A stretch of 5,251 bases of DNA from CAMCXT01 sp046302715 (GCA_046302715.1 JBKCHQ010000278.1:1-5251); one strand, 5' to 3'. Numbered from the stretch's first letter, positions 1-5,251 are shown. The notes: generated by a model not told the origin, from the letters alone. Program-made: numbers and translations.

Positions 1-456
1 TGTTTGGTAAAGGAAAACGGGAAAAACGAGCAGAAAAATAAGCATCATTAAAGCCAAGGCACCACGATTGGTAGCGCTTTCTTCGTCGCGCAATTTTCGG
101 ATGCCACCCAAGCGAAAAATATTGGCTAAAAGCGACATAAATGCCTTAGGGTAAATAACATGTATGAGCGAGAGCAGAAAAAACGATACCAAAATTAACG
201 GCACAATCCAACCTGTGGCGTCCAGAATTCGAGGTTGTGCCTTAAGATTGGGCGTGTATTCGGTGTAAAAAAAATTAGGATGTTTAACCGGCGGTGGCAT
301 CTCTGCTTTTTTGACGGTAATAACCGCGGCAGTGTCGGTTTTTTCGGCCGGCTTTTCGGTTAATTCAGATGCCTCATACCTATCAGCACGATTAGCCTCT
401 GCACTATCGGTGCTGCTTACAACAGGCTTGTTTAAGGTATCTTGATTTAGACCCAT
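1..456 (-). CDS. DUF4271-like membrane protein, N-terminal part (runs off left edge)
   Basis: An open frame of 152 codons runs from an ATG at 456 to the first base of the window with no stop, so the C-terminus is missing. An in-frame TGA lies at 469-471, which makes this ATG the first possible start. Residues 1-80 are soluble-looking, rich in Thr, Ser, Ala, Glu, Lys and Pro, and have no signal peptide. Membrane segments follow at about 83-101 (starting GWIVPLILV) and 133-151 (ALMMLIFLLVFPVF), separated by a basic and charged stretch with IRKLRDEES. The Trp-led first helix, the F-x-x-L-x-x-x-I-F segment and the charged link before helix 2 resemble the Bacteroidota-restricted DUF4271 family of multi-pass inner-membrane proteins. 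No biochemical role is known to me. In some Bacteroidota this family sits beside hemD (uroporphyrinogen-III synthase), which cannot be checked here. It has its own -7 box and so need not depend on the citrate synthase transcript. Family assignment is from pattern memory. Confidence 0.72.
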   Translation of the reverse strand, partial: MGLNQDTLNKPVVSSTDSAEANRADRYEASELTEKPAEKTDTAAVITVKKAEMPPPVKHPNFFYTEYTPNLKAQPRILDATGWIVPLILVSFFLLSLIHVIYPKAFMSLLANIFRLGGIRKLRDEESATNRGALALMMLIFLLVFPVFLYQT

Positions 457-469
457 AATATTTAAGCCT

Positions 470-477
470 CAAAGGTA
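470..477 (-). promoter_or_regulatory. Bacteroidota -7 box (TAnnTTTG) for the DUF4271-like gene
   Basis: The minus strand reads TACCTTTG, an exact match to the TAnnTTTG element used by the Bacteroidota primary sigma factor. Thirteen bases separate it from the ATG at 456, so the leader would be under about 10 nt. A -33 element is weak: only TTTCG (497-501) sits at the right spacing of 19. It lies in the 61-bp gap after the citrate synthase stop. Confidence 0.55.
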
Positions 478-517
478 CAAAACCAAACGGGGCTTTCGAA
501 ACCCTCAAATACAAACC

Positions 518-1804
518 TTACCTGTTGGCAATATTCACATAATCGCGTTTTACTGCGCCAGTATAAATCTGACGAGGCCGTGCAATAGGCTCCTTGTTGC
601 CAATCATTTCTTTCCATTGAGCAATCCATCCCGGTAAGCGACCCAATGCAAACATTACCGTAAACATATCGGTAGGAATACCCATGGCTTTGTAGATAAT
701 GCCCGAGTAGAAATCGACGTTAGGATATAGCTTCCGCTCCACAAAATAAGGATCGTTTAAAGCCGCTTCTTCGAGTTGCTTGGCAATATCGAGTAGCGGA
801 TCACTGATGCCCAACTTATTGAGCATCTGATCGCAGGCATTTTTTATAATAGAAGCACGTGGATCAAAATTTTTATACACCCGGTGACCAAAGCCCATTA
901 AGCGGAACGGATCATTTTTGTCTTTTGCTTTTTCAACAAACTTGGCTACCGAACCTCCATCGTTGCGGATGGCTTCGAGCATTTCGATAACCGCTTGATT
1001 GGCGCCCCCATGTAAAGGCCCCCAAAGTGCGCAGATACCCGCCGAAATGGATGCATAGAGGTTAGCCTGCGAGGAACCCACCATACGTACGGTTGATGTT
1101 GAGCAATTTTGTTCGTGATCGGCGTGCAGAATGAGCAATTTATCGAGCGCGTTAACAATCACGGGATCTACCTCATAATCTTCGGTAGGCATTGCAAACA
1201 TCATGTGCAGAAAATTTTCTACATACGACATTGAGTTACGCGGGTACATCACCGGATGTCCCACCGAATTTTTATACGCCCAGGCTGCAATAGTGCTGAA
1301 TTTGGCCAGGAGACGTACGATGGTAAGATCTATGGCCTCATCGCCTCTGTTAGGGTTAAGCGATTCGGGATAAAATGTGGACAAAGAGCAGGTAATGGAG
1401 GCTACAACACCCATGGGATGGGCCTTGGCGGGATACGCTTCATAAAAACGCTTCATGTCTTCATGTATAAGCGTGTGGCGGGTAATAGCCGTAGAAAAGC
1501 GCTCTAACTCCTGTAAATTGGGCAACTCGCCGTATATGAGCAAATAGGCCACTTCTATAAATGTTGATTTTTCGGCCAATTGCTCAATAGGATACCCTCT
1601 GTAGCGCAATATTCCCTGTTCTCCGTCGAGGAATGTAATATTAGAAGTAGTAGCCCCGGTATTTTTATATCCCGAGTCAAGCGTTACGAGCTCAGATTGC
1701 TGACGGAGATTATCAATCTGAATGGCCTTTTCATTTTCAGTACCAACAATTACCGGCAGTTCGTAGGTGTTACCTTCAAAATTAAGAGTGGCAGATGATG
1801 ACAT
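518..1804 (-). CDS. gltA: citrate synthase (type I, GltA-like)
   Basis: Citrate synthase condenses oxaloacetate with acetyl-CoA to give citrate and CoA, the entry step of the TCA cycle, in the cytoplasm. The 428-residue length matches the bacterial GltA type (E. coli 427), including the N-terminal beta-rich domain (about 1-65, ending ITFLDGEQGILRYRGYPIE). The catalytic triad is intact: His265 in GPLHGGAN, His307 in GFGHRVYKN and Asp364 in YPNVDFYSG, corresponding to E. coli His264, His305 and Asp362. The motif HADHEQNCSTSTVR (227-240) is also typical. The ATG at 1804 gives the expected N-terminus. No exact TAnnTTTG box precedes it; the nearest candidate is TAACTTG at 1840-1846, one base short, which would leave a leader of about 35 nt. 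It is divergent from ctaA, with about 200 bp between them. No terminator hairpin with a T-run is visible between its stop and the next gene. Whether it is NADH-inhibited, as many hexameric forms are, cannot be told from this reading. Confidence 0.97.
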   Translation of the reverse strand: MSSSATLNFEGNTYELPVIVGTENEKAIQIDNLRQQSELVTLDSGYKNTGATTSNITFLDGEQGILRYRGYPIEQLAEKSTFIEVAYLLIYGELPNLQELERFSTAITRHTLIHEDMKRFYEAYPAKAHPMGVVASITCSLSTFYPESLNPNRGDEAIDLTIVRLLAKFSTIAAWAYKNSVGHPVMYPRNSMSYVENFLHMMFAMPTEDYEVDPVIVNALDKLLILHADHEQNCSTSTVRMVGSSQANLYASISAGICALWGPLHGGANQAVIEMLEAIRNDGGSVAKFVEKAKDKNDPFRLMGFGHRVYKNFDPRASIIKNACDQMLNKLGISDPLLDIAKQLEEAALNDPYFVERKLYPNVDFYSGIIYKAMGIPTDMFTVMFALGRLPGWIAQWKEMIGNKEPIARPRQIYTGAVKRDYVNIANR

Positions 1805-1888
1805 AATAAATCGTATTAATCTTTGATGTTAGTATGGCGCAAGTTACAATACCGATACTTGAATAGGGACAAAAAAAAGAAGGATTTG

Positions 1889-1920
1889 TTCACTCAAAAC
1901 AATTAAAAAAATTGAGTGAA
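1889..1920. repeat. perfect 9-bp inverted repeat in the divergent gltA/ctaA intergenic region
   Basis: The left arm TTCACTCAA (1889-1897) and right arm TTGAGTGAA (1912-1920) are exact reverse complements separated by 14 A-rich bases. The arms are centred about 23 bp apart, roughly two helical turns, which would suit a dimeric regulator. An alternative small hairpin, CAATT (1900-1904) with AATTG (1910-1914), shares the right arm. Only three of nine pairs are G-C. On the minus strand a T-rich tract follows at 1870-1881, but the stem is weak for a terminator and there is no gene upstream that it would terminate. An operator is the more likely reading, though no regulator is identified. Confidence 0.5.
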
Positions 1921-1993
1921 AGATGGCTCGCATGGAATTTCCAAAAATCAATTCGTACCCACATACTTGCTTCATCTTTACGCAGGCTTGCTG

Positions 1994-2001
1994 TATCTTT
2001 G
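1994..2001 (+). promoter_or_regulatory. Bacteroidota -7 box (TAnnTTTG) for ctaA
   Basis: TATCTTTG matches TAnnTTTG exactly and ends five bases before the ATG at 2007. Transcription would begin at or next to the start codon, giving a leaderless or nearly leaderless mRNA. The nearest upstream TTG (1967-1969) is 24 bp away, slightly long for a -33 element. Its position argues against the longer reading frame that begins at 1923, because that start would lie upstream of the promoter. Confidence 0.6.
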
Positions 2002-2006
2002 AAGCC

Positions 2007-3053
2007 ATGAAAGTAACCACTCGCTTTTGGGCTAAAAGTTCTTTAATTCTTACCTTGCTTGTTATTCTTGCCGGTAGCGTGGTACGGGTTACTCAAAGTG
2101 GCATGGGCTGCCCCGACTGGCCGAAGTGTTTTGGGTACTATATCCCGCCCACACAAAATGAACAGGTTATGTTTCTTCGGCAAACAGTGTATAAAAAGGG
2201 AATGATGGTTATTCATAATGATACATTATGGCGGGCCACTGATACCTTTAAATCGGGCGTTGTTTTTGATCGTAACAATTGGGAAAAATACCCCAAACAC
2301 GATTATTCAAAATTTGTGGTGTACCAAACCTGGGTAGAGTATATTAATCGTTTGTTAGGCGCGCTTTTAGGAATTTTTATTTTAGCCTTATGCATCAGTG
2401 CATTTCGTCAATACTCAGCCGATAAAGCCACTGCGTTCTGGAGTGCTTTGGTATTGCTGCTCACTTTATTTCAGGCCTGGTTAGGTAAGCTTGTGGTTGA
2501 CGGTAATCTTATTCCGCAATCTATTAGCATCCACATGATTGCCGCTTTTGCCATTTTGTGGCTTTTAACACTTATTTACTCCAGATGCATCAATCGGGAA
2601 CGTTCGGCCAACCAAATAAATATTCGCATTAATAGGCTAGCTTTATTAACCGCCATTCTCGTTCTTATACAAACACTTATTGGCACGCAGGTTAGAGAGC
2701 AGGTGGATGAAATTGCTGTTGCATTCAATCATGAGTCTCGTGAGCTTTGGGTAAATGAAATATCTTCGGTTTTAACCCTTCATAAGGCTTTCTCACTGTT
2801 GGTCGTGCTGCTTAGTGCATTAATGCTCTTCGAATTGCGCATCTCAAAGCTGCCTTCGGTTCGCTTTTTCAATAGGGCAGTGCTCTCTGTGCTCGTTTTT
2901 GAATGCCTTGCGGGGATTATAATGGTACAAATGTCAATTCCTGCCATTGCCCAATCAGCACATCTTTTAGGCGCATCAGTTCTTTTCTATCTCTGCTCTC
3001 GCCTATATTTTTACCGTTTTGGCGAACTCAATTCTTCCAACGAAACGATTTGA
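2007..3053 (+). CDS. ctaA: heme A synthase family protein (CtaA/COX15)
   Basis: CtaA/COX15 oxidises the C8 methyl of heme O to a formyl group, making heme A for aa3-type cytochrome oxidases, in the inner membrane. From the ATG at 2007 the protein is 348 residues with about eight membrane helices (roughly 8-29, 111-133, 144-164, 173-191, 211-229, 257-275, 291-307, 314-334). After helix 1 comes GSVVRVTQSGMGCPDWPKC, the family signature with a Cys pair at 35 and 41. Conserved residues include Glu111 (EYINRL), His176 (IHMIAA), His259 (LHKAF) and His319 (AHLLGA). Position 114 is Asn where many homologues have the first heme-ligand His. The loop between helices 1 and 2 is about 80 residues and unusual. 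The frame is open back to 1923, but those 28 codons (Cys- and Pro-containing, unlike the family) lie upstream of the -7 box, so I prefer Met at 2007. No ctaB or oxidase gene adjoins it. Its end overlaps gldD on the other strand. Confidence 0.9.
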   Translation: MKVTTRFWAKSSLILTLLVILAGSVVRVTQSGMGCPDWPKCFGYYIPPTQNEQVMFLRQTVYKKGMMVIHNDTLWRATDTFKSGVVFDRNNWEKYPKHDYSKFVVYQTWVEYINRLLGALLGIFILALCISAFRQYSADKATAFWSALVLLLTLFQAWLGKLVVDGNLIPQSISIHMIAAFAILWLLTLIYSRCINRERSANQINIRINRLALLTAILVLIQTLIGTQVREQVDEIAVAFNHESRELWVNEISSVLTLHKAFSLLVVLLSALMLFELRISKLPSVRFFNRAVLSVLVFECLAGIIMVQMSIPAIAQSAHLLGASVLFYLCSRLYFYRFGELNSSNETI

Positions 3054-3606
3054 AAAAATGATCGAGATCGGCTCTTAAAAAATCAACCACTGGTTGAAGC
3101 GAGTCGGCGTTCGGAGAAGCATTAAAGTAAAGCGAGCCTCTTATAAAGTGGCGGTTACTGTCCGTAAGATGAAACTGAATGGCCGATGCGGCATTACCTC
3201 CCAGTTCGTAAACGGTTCCAAAAACCTTTTGTTCGGGTAAAGCCAGAGCTGCTTCTACAATATCATTTGCTCGAACCGTATGCTTGAAGGTTAATGCACG
3301 CGAGTCTTCTGAAAGCTTTGAAAGATTTTGTTCTACGGGCTTGTAGCTTAAATGTAAGGTAGCTTTGAACTGCGGGAAGTAAATATCGGGCCAGCATTTT
3401 TCTGCATTTTTGCCTCTGAACATAATTTGACTGTACTGCGGATAATCAAACGTAAATTGGCAAGAATCGGCATAGGTTTTATAGCTATGTTGTGGAAAGG
3501 CTATTCTGTAGTAACCTCTGGGTTTGGGGATCTCATTGTCGTCTGCACCGAAGCATGAAGCTAAAACAACAGATATCATCGAAACAAACAAAACAACATT
3601 ACGCAT
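3028..3606 (-). CDS. gldD: gliding motility lipoprotein GldD
   Basis: GldD is a lipoprotein required for gliding in Flavobacterium; its molecular role is not defined. The 192-residue product has a short hydrophobic signal (residues 4-16) and the lipobox LASC with Cys18 as the lipid-attachment site, predicting export and anchoring in the cell envelope. The mature part begins with the family hallmark PKPRGYYRIAFP (27-38), then Cys49 (SCQFTFDYP) and Cys71 (KCWPDIYFP), which could form a disulfide. Later come GNAASAIQFHLTDS (137-150), HFIRGSLYF (153-161) and the C-terminal FKSFRWKN. Length is normal for GldD. It follows ssb by 68 bp on the same strand and has its own -7 box. In Flavobacterium the order is ssb-gldE-gldD; gldE is absent from this gap. 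The last 26 bp overlap the end of ctaA on the opposite strand. Presence of GldD suggests, but does not prove, gliding. Confidence 0.9.
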   Translation of the reverse strand: MRNVVLFVSMISVVLASCFGADDNEIPKPRGYYRIAFPQHSYKTYADSCQFTFDYPQYSQIMFRGKNAEKCWPDIYFPQFKATLHLSYKPVEQNLSKLSEDSRALTFKHTVRANDIVEAALALPEQKVFGTVYELGGNAASAIQFHLTDSNRHFIRGSLYFNASPNADSLQPVVDFLRADLDHFFKSFRWKN

Positions 3607-3613
3607 AACTCCA

Positions 3614-3621
3614 CAAATATA
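3614..3621 (-). promoter_or_regulatory. Bacteroidota -7 box (TAnnTTTG) for gldD
   Basis: The minus strand reads TATATTTG, an exact TAnnTTTG match, with seven bases between it and the ATG at 3606. A transcript from here would have almost no leader. I see no TTG at a suitable -33 distance; the nearest is 29 bp upstream (3651-3653). gldD could also be read through from ssb, as no terminator is visible in the gap. Confidence 0.45.
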
Positions 3622-3674
3622 ATCGCTTAACCTTTATAAGACAGCGCATGCAAGATAATATGGCTTGTTACTGG

Positions 3675-4061
3675 CTACATGGCTTCTTCGGAATCGAATG
3701 AATCCTCAAGAGGCATCTGCTGGATATCTTCCCTTCTGCCGGTTAAAACGGTTAACGTATCGGCAACTACCTCAACCGAATAGCGTTTTACCTTGTCTTT
3801 ATCTTCCCAGGTGCGCGACCTGAGCTTCCCTTCAATATAAACCGTTGCTCCCTTTTTGACAATTTTCTCGGTTACTTCGGCAAGACCTCTCCATAATACG
3901 ATGTTATGCCATTCGGTTTGTTCCTGCCTGCTGCCGTCTTTTTTATAAATTTCGGTGGTGGCAAGTGGGAAATTTGCCACGCGCACACCATTTTCGAGTA
4001 CTTTAACCTCAGGATCTTTCCCAACGTTTCCGATTAAGATTACTTTATTAACTCCAGCCAT
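3675..4061 (-). CDS. ssb: single-stranded DNA-binding protein, short form without the usual acidic tip
   Basis: SSB coats single-stranded DNA during replication, recombination and repair. The 128 residues hold a full OB fold: N-terminal VNKVILIGNVGKDPEVK, then ANFPLATTE, QTEWHNIVLW with Trp51 and Trp57, GATVYIEGKLRSRTWED with Trp85, and YSVEVVADTLTVL. The aromatic positions match the DNA-stacking Trp54, Phe60 and Trp88 of E. coli SSB. After the fold (about residue 108) only some 20 residues remain, ending DSFDSEEAM. The usual long flexible linker and the DDDIPF-like tip that recruits partner proteins are missing. The bases after the stop do not encode such a tip in any frame, so a simple frameshift does not explain this. 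It may be a second SSB copy or a lineage form. It has a strong promoter 38 bp upstream and lies 68 bp before gldD, a pairing known from gliding Bacteroidota. Confidence 0.95.
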   Translation of the reverse strand: MAGVNKVILIGNVGKDPEVKVLENGVRVANFPLATTEIYKKDGSRQEQTEWHNIVLWRGLAEVTEKIVKKGATVYIEGKLRSRTWEDKDKVKRYSVEVVADTLTVLTGRREDIQQMPLEDSFDSEEAM

Positions 4062-4099
4062 AGATTGTATATATATAAATCGATTTAATAGGTTATCTA

Positions 4100-4129
4100 C
4101 AAAAATAACTATATAGTTTCTTTTTCAAA
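4100..4129 (-). promoter_or_regulatory. Bacteroidota promoter (-33 TTTG, -7 TAnnTTTG) for ssb
   Basis: On the minus strand TTTG (4126-4129) is followed after 18 bp by TATTTTTG (4100-4107). Both elements and the spacing fit the Bacteroidota sigma-factor consensus. The predicted start is near 4095, giving a leader of about 35 nt before the ATG at 4061. This is the most complete promoter in the window. Confidence 0.65.
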
Positions 4130-4144
4130 TGAATTTAAGCGATT

Positions 4145-4160
4145 GTTAAAAACATTTAAC
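4145..4160. repeat. 6-bp inverted repeat, 4-base loop
   Basis: GTTAAA (4145-4150) and TTTAAC (4155-4160) are exact complements around AACA. It sits about 16 bp upstream of the ssb -33 element, so it could be a regulator site, but a short AT-rich palindrome can arise by chance. Confidence 0.25.
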
Positions 4161-4180
4161 TTATTTGATTATTAAATTCT

Positions 4181-4196
4181 TAAATATTGATATTTA
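4181..4196. repeat. 7-bp inverted repeat, 2-base centre
   Basis: TAAATAT (4181-4187) and ATATTTA (4190-4196) are exact complements around TG. The form resembles a small operator half-site pair, but the local AT richness makes chance occurrence likely. No regulator is identified. Confidence 0.25.
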
Positions 4197-4302
4197 CTTG
4201 TCGGTTATTTCGAAAAATGTACAGATACAACCAAATAGCCCAATTCAAGGTATATTTAATCGAAATTTACTTTGGAAAAACGGAGCTTGTTTGAAAATAT
4301 TA

Positions 4303-4698
4303 TTACGAAGTCATTATTTTTTGAACAACTTCTGTATTAATTGGCTTTTCTAAAAAAGTAGTCACCTCAGATATGGCCTCGGCGCGCTTTAGGTCTTTGG
4401 GATCAATAGAAGACGTACAGATGTATATTTTTATGTGCTTTCTGCTTTCTAGGGATATTGATTTAAACTCTGCAAGAAAATCCCAACCGTCAATCAGGGG
4501 CATATTAAGGTCGAGAAGGAGGATATTTGGAATATTCACCCCAACCTTAACCCGTTCTTTTATTTCATGTAAAGCATCTTTTCCGTTTTTGAAATCTTCA
4601 ATAATGCAAGTTACCCCAGATTTACGAATGTTGTTGCGTGTTATCATGATAAATAACTCGTCGTCGTCAATAATCCAGATGCGTGGTTCTTGTTGCAT
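4303..4698 (-). CDS. single-domain (CheY-like) response regulator
   Basis: This 131-residue protein is a lone receiver domain with no output domain, so it probably acts through protein contacts or in a phosphorelay rather than by binding DNA. All key positions are present: acidic pocket Asp11-Asp13 (WIIDDDE), phospho-acceptor Asp63 (LLLDLNMP), the Thr95/Ser96 switch (YICTSS), aromatic Phe115 and Lys118 in the FLEKP motif. The start is the ATG at 4698, placing IDDD nine residues in, as usual. The frame is open to a TTG at 4731 that would overlap the kinase end by 17 bp and add 11 residues (YLFRKTETTA-type) not expected for the fold; I judge it less likely. It lies 16 bp after the kinase stop and is almost certainly co-transcribed with it, making the kinase its natural phosphate donor. 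The specific output is unknown. Confidence 0.9.
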   Translation of the reverse strand: MQQEPRIWIIDDDELFIMITRNNIRKSGVTCIIEDFKNGKDALHEIKERVKVGVNIPNILLLDLNMPLIDGWDFLAEFKSISLESRKHIKIYICTSSIDPKDLKRAEAISEVTTFLEKPINTEVVQKIMTS

Positions 4699-4714
4699 AG
4701 CTGTAGTTTCTGTT

Positions 4715-5251
4715 TTACGGAAGAGATACAATAAATCGTGTTCCTTTACCTAATTCGCTCTCCACCTCAATAGCTCCCCCAAGCGACTCAATCTGATTAC
4801 GTGTAATAAATAATCCAATTCCGCGCGCATCTTTGTTGCCGTGAAAGGTTTTAAACATTCCAAATAATTTTGAGCCATATTTTTCCATATCGATTCCCTT
4901 GCCATTATCTTCTACATAAAAATAGGGCACTTGGTTTCTAAATCCAGCACGTATTGTTATAACCGGCTTTTTTTCAGGATCGCGGTATTTAATGGCATTG
5001 GATATCAAATTGAGAACAATGCTGTCTAAATACGCCTTATCGGTAAAAAACTTAAAGCCGTCGGGAATTTTATTTTCGATTAGGATGTTATTGGCATTAA
5101 GGTCAACCACCAACGATTCTAATGTTTGGGTAACCACCTGTATGAGAGATACAGACTCTTTATGAATATTAATGCGAGACTGTATGTTGAGCAGTTCGTT
5201 CAGATGCCTCAAGGTAGAATCCAGATTTTTACTTGATTTTAGTAAGCCATC
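4715..5251 (-). CDS. sensor histidine kinase, C-terminal part (enters from right edge)
   Basis: The frame is open from the right edge to a TAA at 4715-4717, giving the last 178 residues of a larger protein; the true start is outside the window. Residues 1-30 (DGLLKSSKNLDSTLRHLNEL and onward) look like the second helix of a dimerisation domain, so the phospho-accepting His would lie just upstream, out of view. The HATPase domain is complete: N-box LNLISNAIKYRD with Asn85, G1 box VEDNGKGID (Asp115, Gly117, Gly119), F-box KLFGMFKTFHG (128-138), G2 box ARGIGLFITRNQIESLGG, and the final ELGKGTRFIVSLP. This is the ATP-binding module that phosphorylates the kinase's own His, which then donates to a receiver, here most likely the response regulator 16 bp downstream. 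The sensed signal and any membrane or PAS domains cannot be seen. Confidence 0.9.
   Translation of the reverse strand, partial: DGLLKSSKNLDSTLRHLNELLNIQSRINIHKESVSLIQVVTQTLESLVVDLNANNILIENKIPDGFKFFTDKAYLDSIVLNLISNAIKYRDPEKKPVITIRAGFRNQVPYFYVEDNGKGIDMEKYGSKLFGMFKTFHGNKDARGIGLFITRNQIESLGGAIEVESELGKGTRFIVSLP

Larger units (their letters stand above)
4062..4302. other. AT-rich intergenic region between the response regulator and ssb
   Basis: This 241-bp gap is clearly more AT-rich than the flanking genes. It holds the ssb promoter and two small inverted repeats (annotated separately). I see no G-C-rich hairpin followed by a T-run that would terminate the response-regulator transcript. A short plus-strand frame starting at 4165 extends into the response regulator; its composition is that of random AT-rich DNA and I do not regard it as a gene. 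Confidence 0.6.

Noticed and set aside
489..506. A palindromic stretch around TTTCGAAA after gltA as a possible terminator
   Set aside because: The inner eight bases are self-complementary with no room for a loop, the flanking pairs are interrupted by a mismatch, and no T-run follows on the minus strand.
946..1158. A 70-codon minus-strand frame inside gltA
   Set aside because: It is the wrong frame within a well-conserved citrate synthase and resembles no protein.
1256..1798. Two plus-strand frames (1256-1507 and 1580-1798) opposite gltA
   Set aside because: Both are antisense shadows of citrate synthase codons, with no domain features or promoter.
1870..1898. TTTTTTTG with an upstream TTTG as a gltA promoter on the minus strand
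   Set aside because: The -7 element lacks the conserved A of TAnnTTTG and the match is driven by a poly-A/T tract.
1923..2006. A 28-codon N-terminal extension of ctaA from the ATG at 1923
   Set aside because: It lies upstream of and across an exact -7 box, has Cys- and Pro-containing content unlike the family, and the ATG at 2007 places helix 1 correctly.
4165..4353. A 62-codon plus-strand frame in the intergenic region
   Set aside because: Its AT-rich, Asn/Ile/Leu-heavy product and its run into the response regulator suggest chance.
4699..4731. A longer response regulator starting at TTG 4731
   Set aside because: It needs a rare start codon and overlaps the kinase stop; the ATG at 4698 gives the normal receiver N-terminus.
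4373..4753. A 126-codon plus-strand frame opposite the response regulator
   Set aside because: It is antisense to a receiver domain with every key residue intact; its Ser/Arg-rich product is typical of a shadow frame.

Overview
The window looks like chromosomal DNA from a member of the Bacteroidota, most likely a Cytophagales-type gliding bacterium. Three lines of evidence point there: a GldD gliding-motility lipoprotein, a DUF4271-type membrane protein, and several promoters of the Bacteroidota form (TAnnTTTG at -7) with no clear Shine-Dalgarno sequences. The lineage below phylum is inference.

Layout, left to right. (1) 1-456, minus: the N-terminal part of a DUF4271-like membrane protein that runs off the left edge. 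(2) 518-1804, minus: complete citrate synthase. (3) 1805-2006: a divergent intergenic region with a perfect 9-bp inverted repeat and a -7 box directly in front of the next gene. (4) 2007-3053, plus: a heme A synthase family protein (CtaA/COX15), the only plus-strand gene. (5) 3028-3606, minus: GldD lipoprotein, whose 3' end overlaps the end of ctaA by 26 bp. (6) 3675-4061, minus: a short single-stranded DNA-binding protein with its own well-formed promoter. (7) 4062-4302: an AT-rich intergenic region with two small inverted repeats. (8) 4303-4698, minus: a single-domain response regulator. (9) 4715-5251, minus: the C-terminal part of a sensor histidine kinase that enters from the right edge.

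The kinase and response regulator form a two-gene signalling unit, kinase first. ssb and gldD are neighbours as in the ssb-gldE-gldD cluster known from Flavobacterium, but no gldE lies between them. Citrate synthase (TCA cycle) and heme A synthase (cytochrome oxidase cofactor) both serve aerobic respiration and are transcribed divergently.

Most of the window is ordinary core genome. I found no mobile element, CRISPR array, RNA gene or clearly new multi-gene system. The points most worth a second look are the unusual extracytoplasmic loop and the Asn at a heme-ligand position in CtaA, the missing gldE, the tail-less SSB, and the repeated placement of -7 boxes almost on top of start codons.
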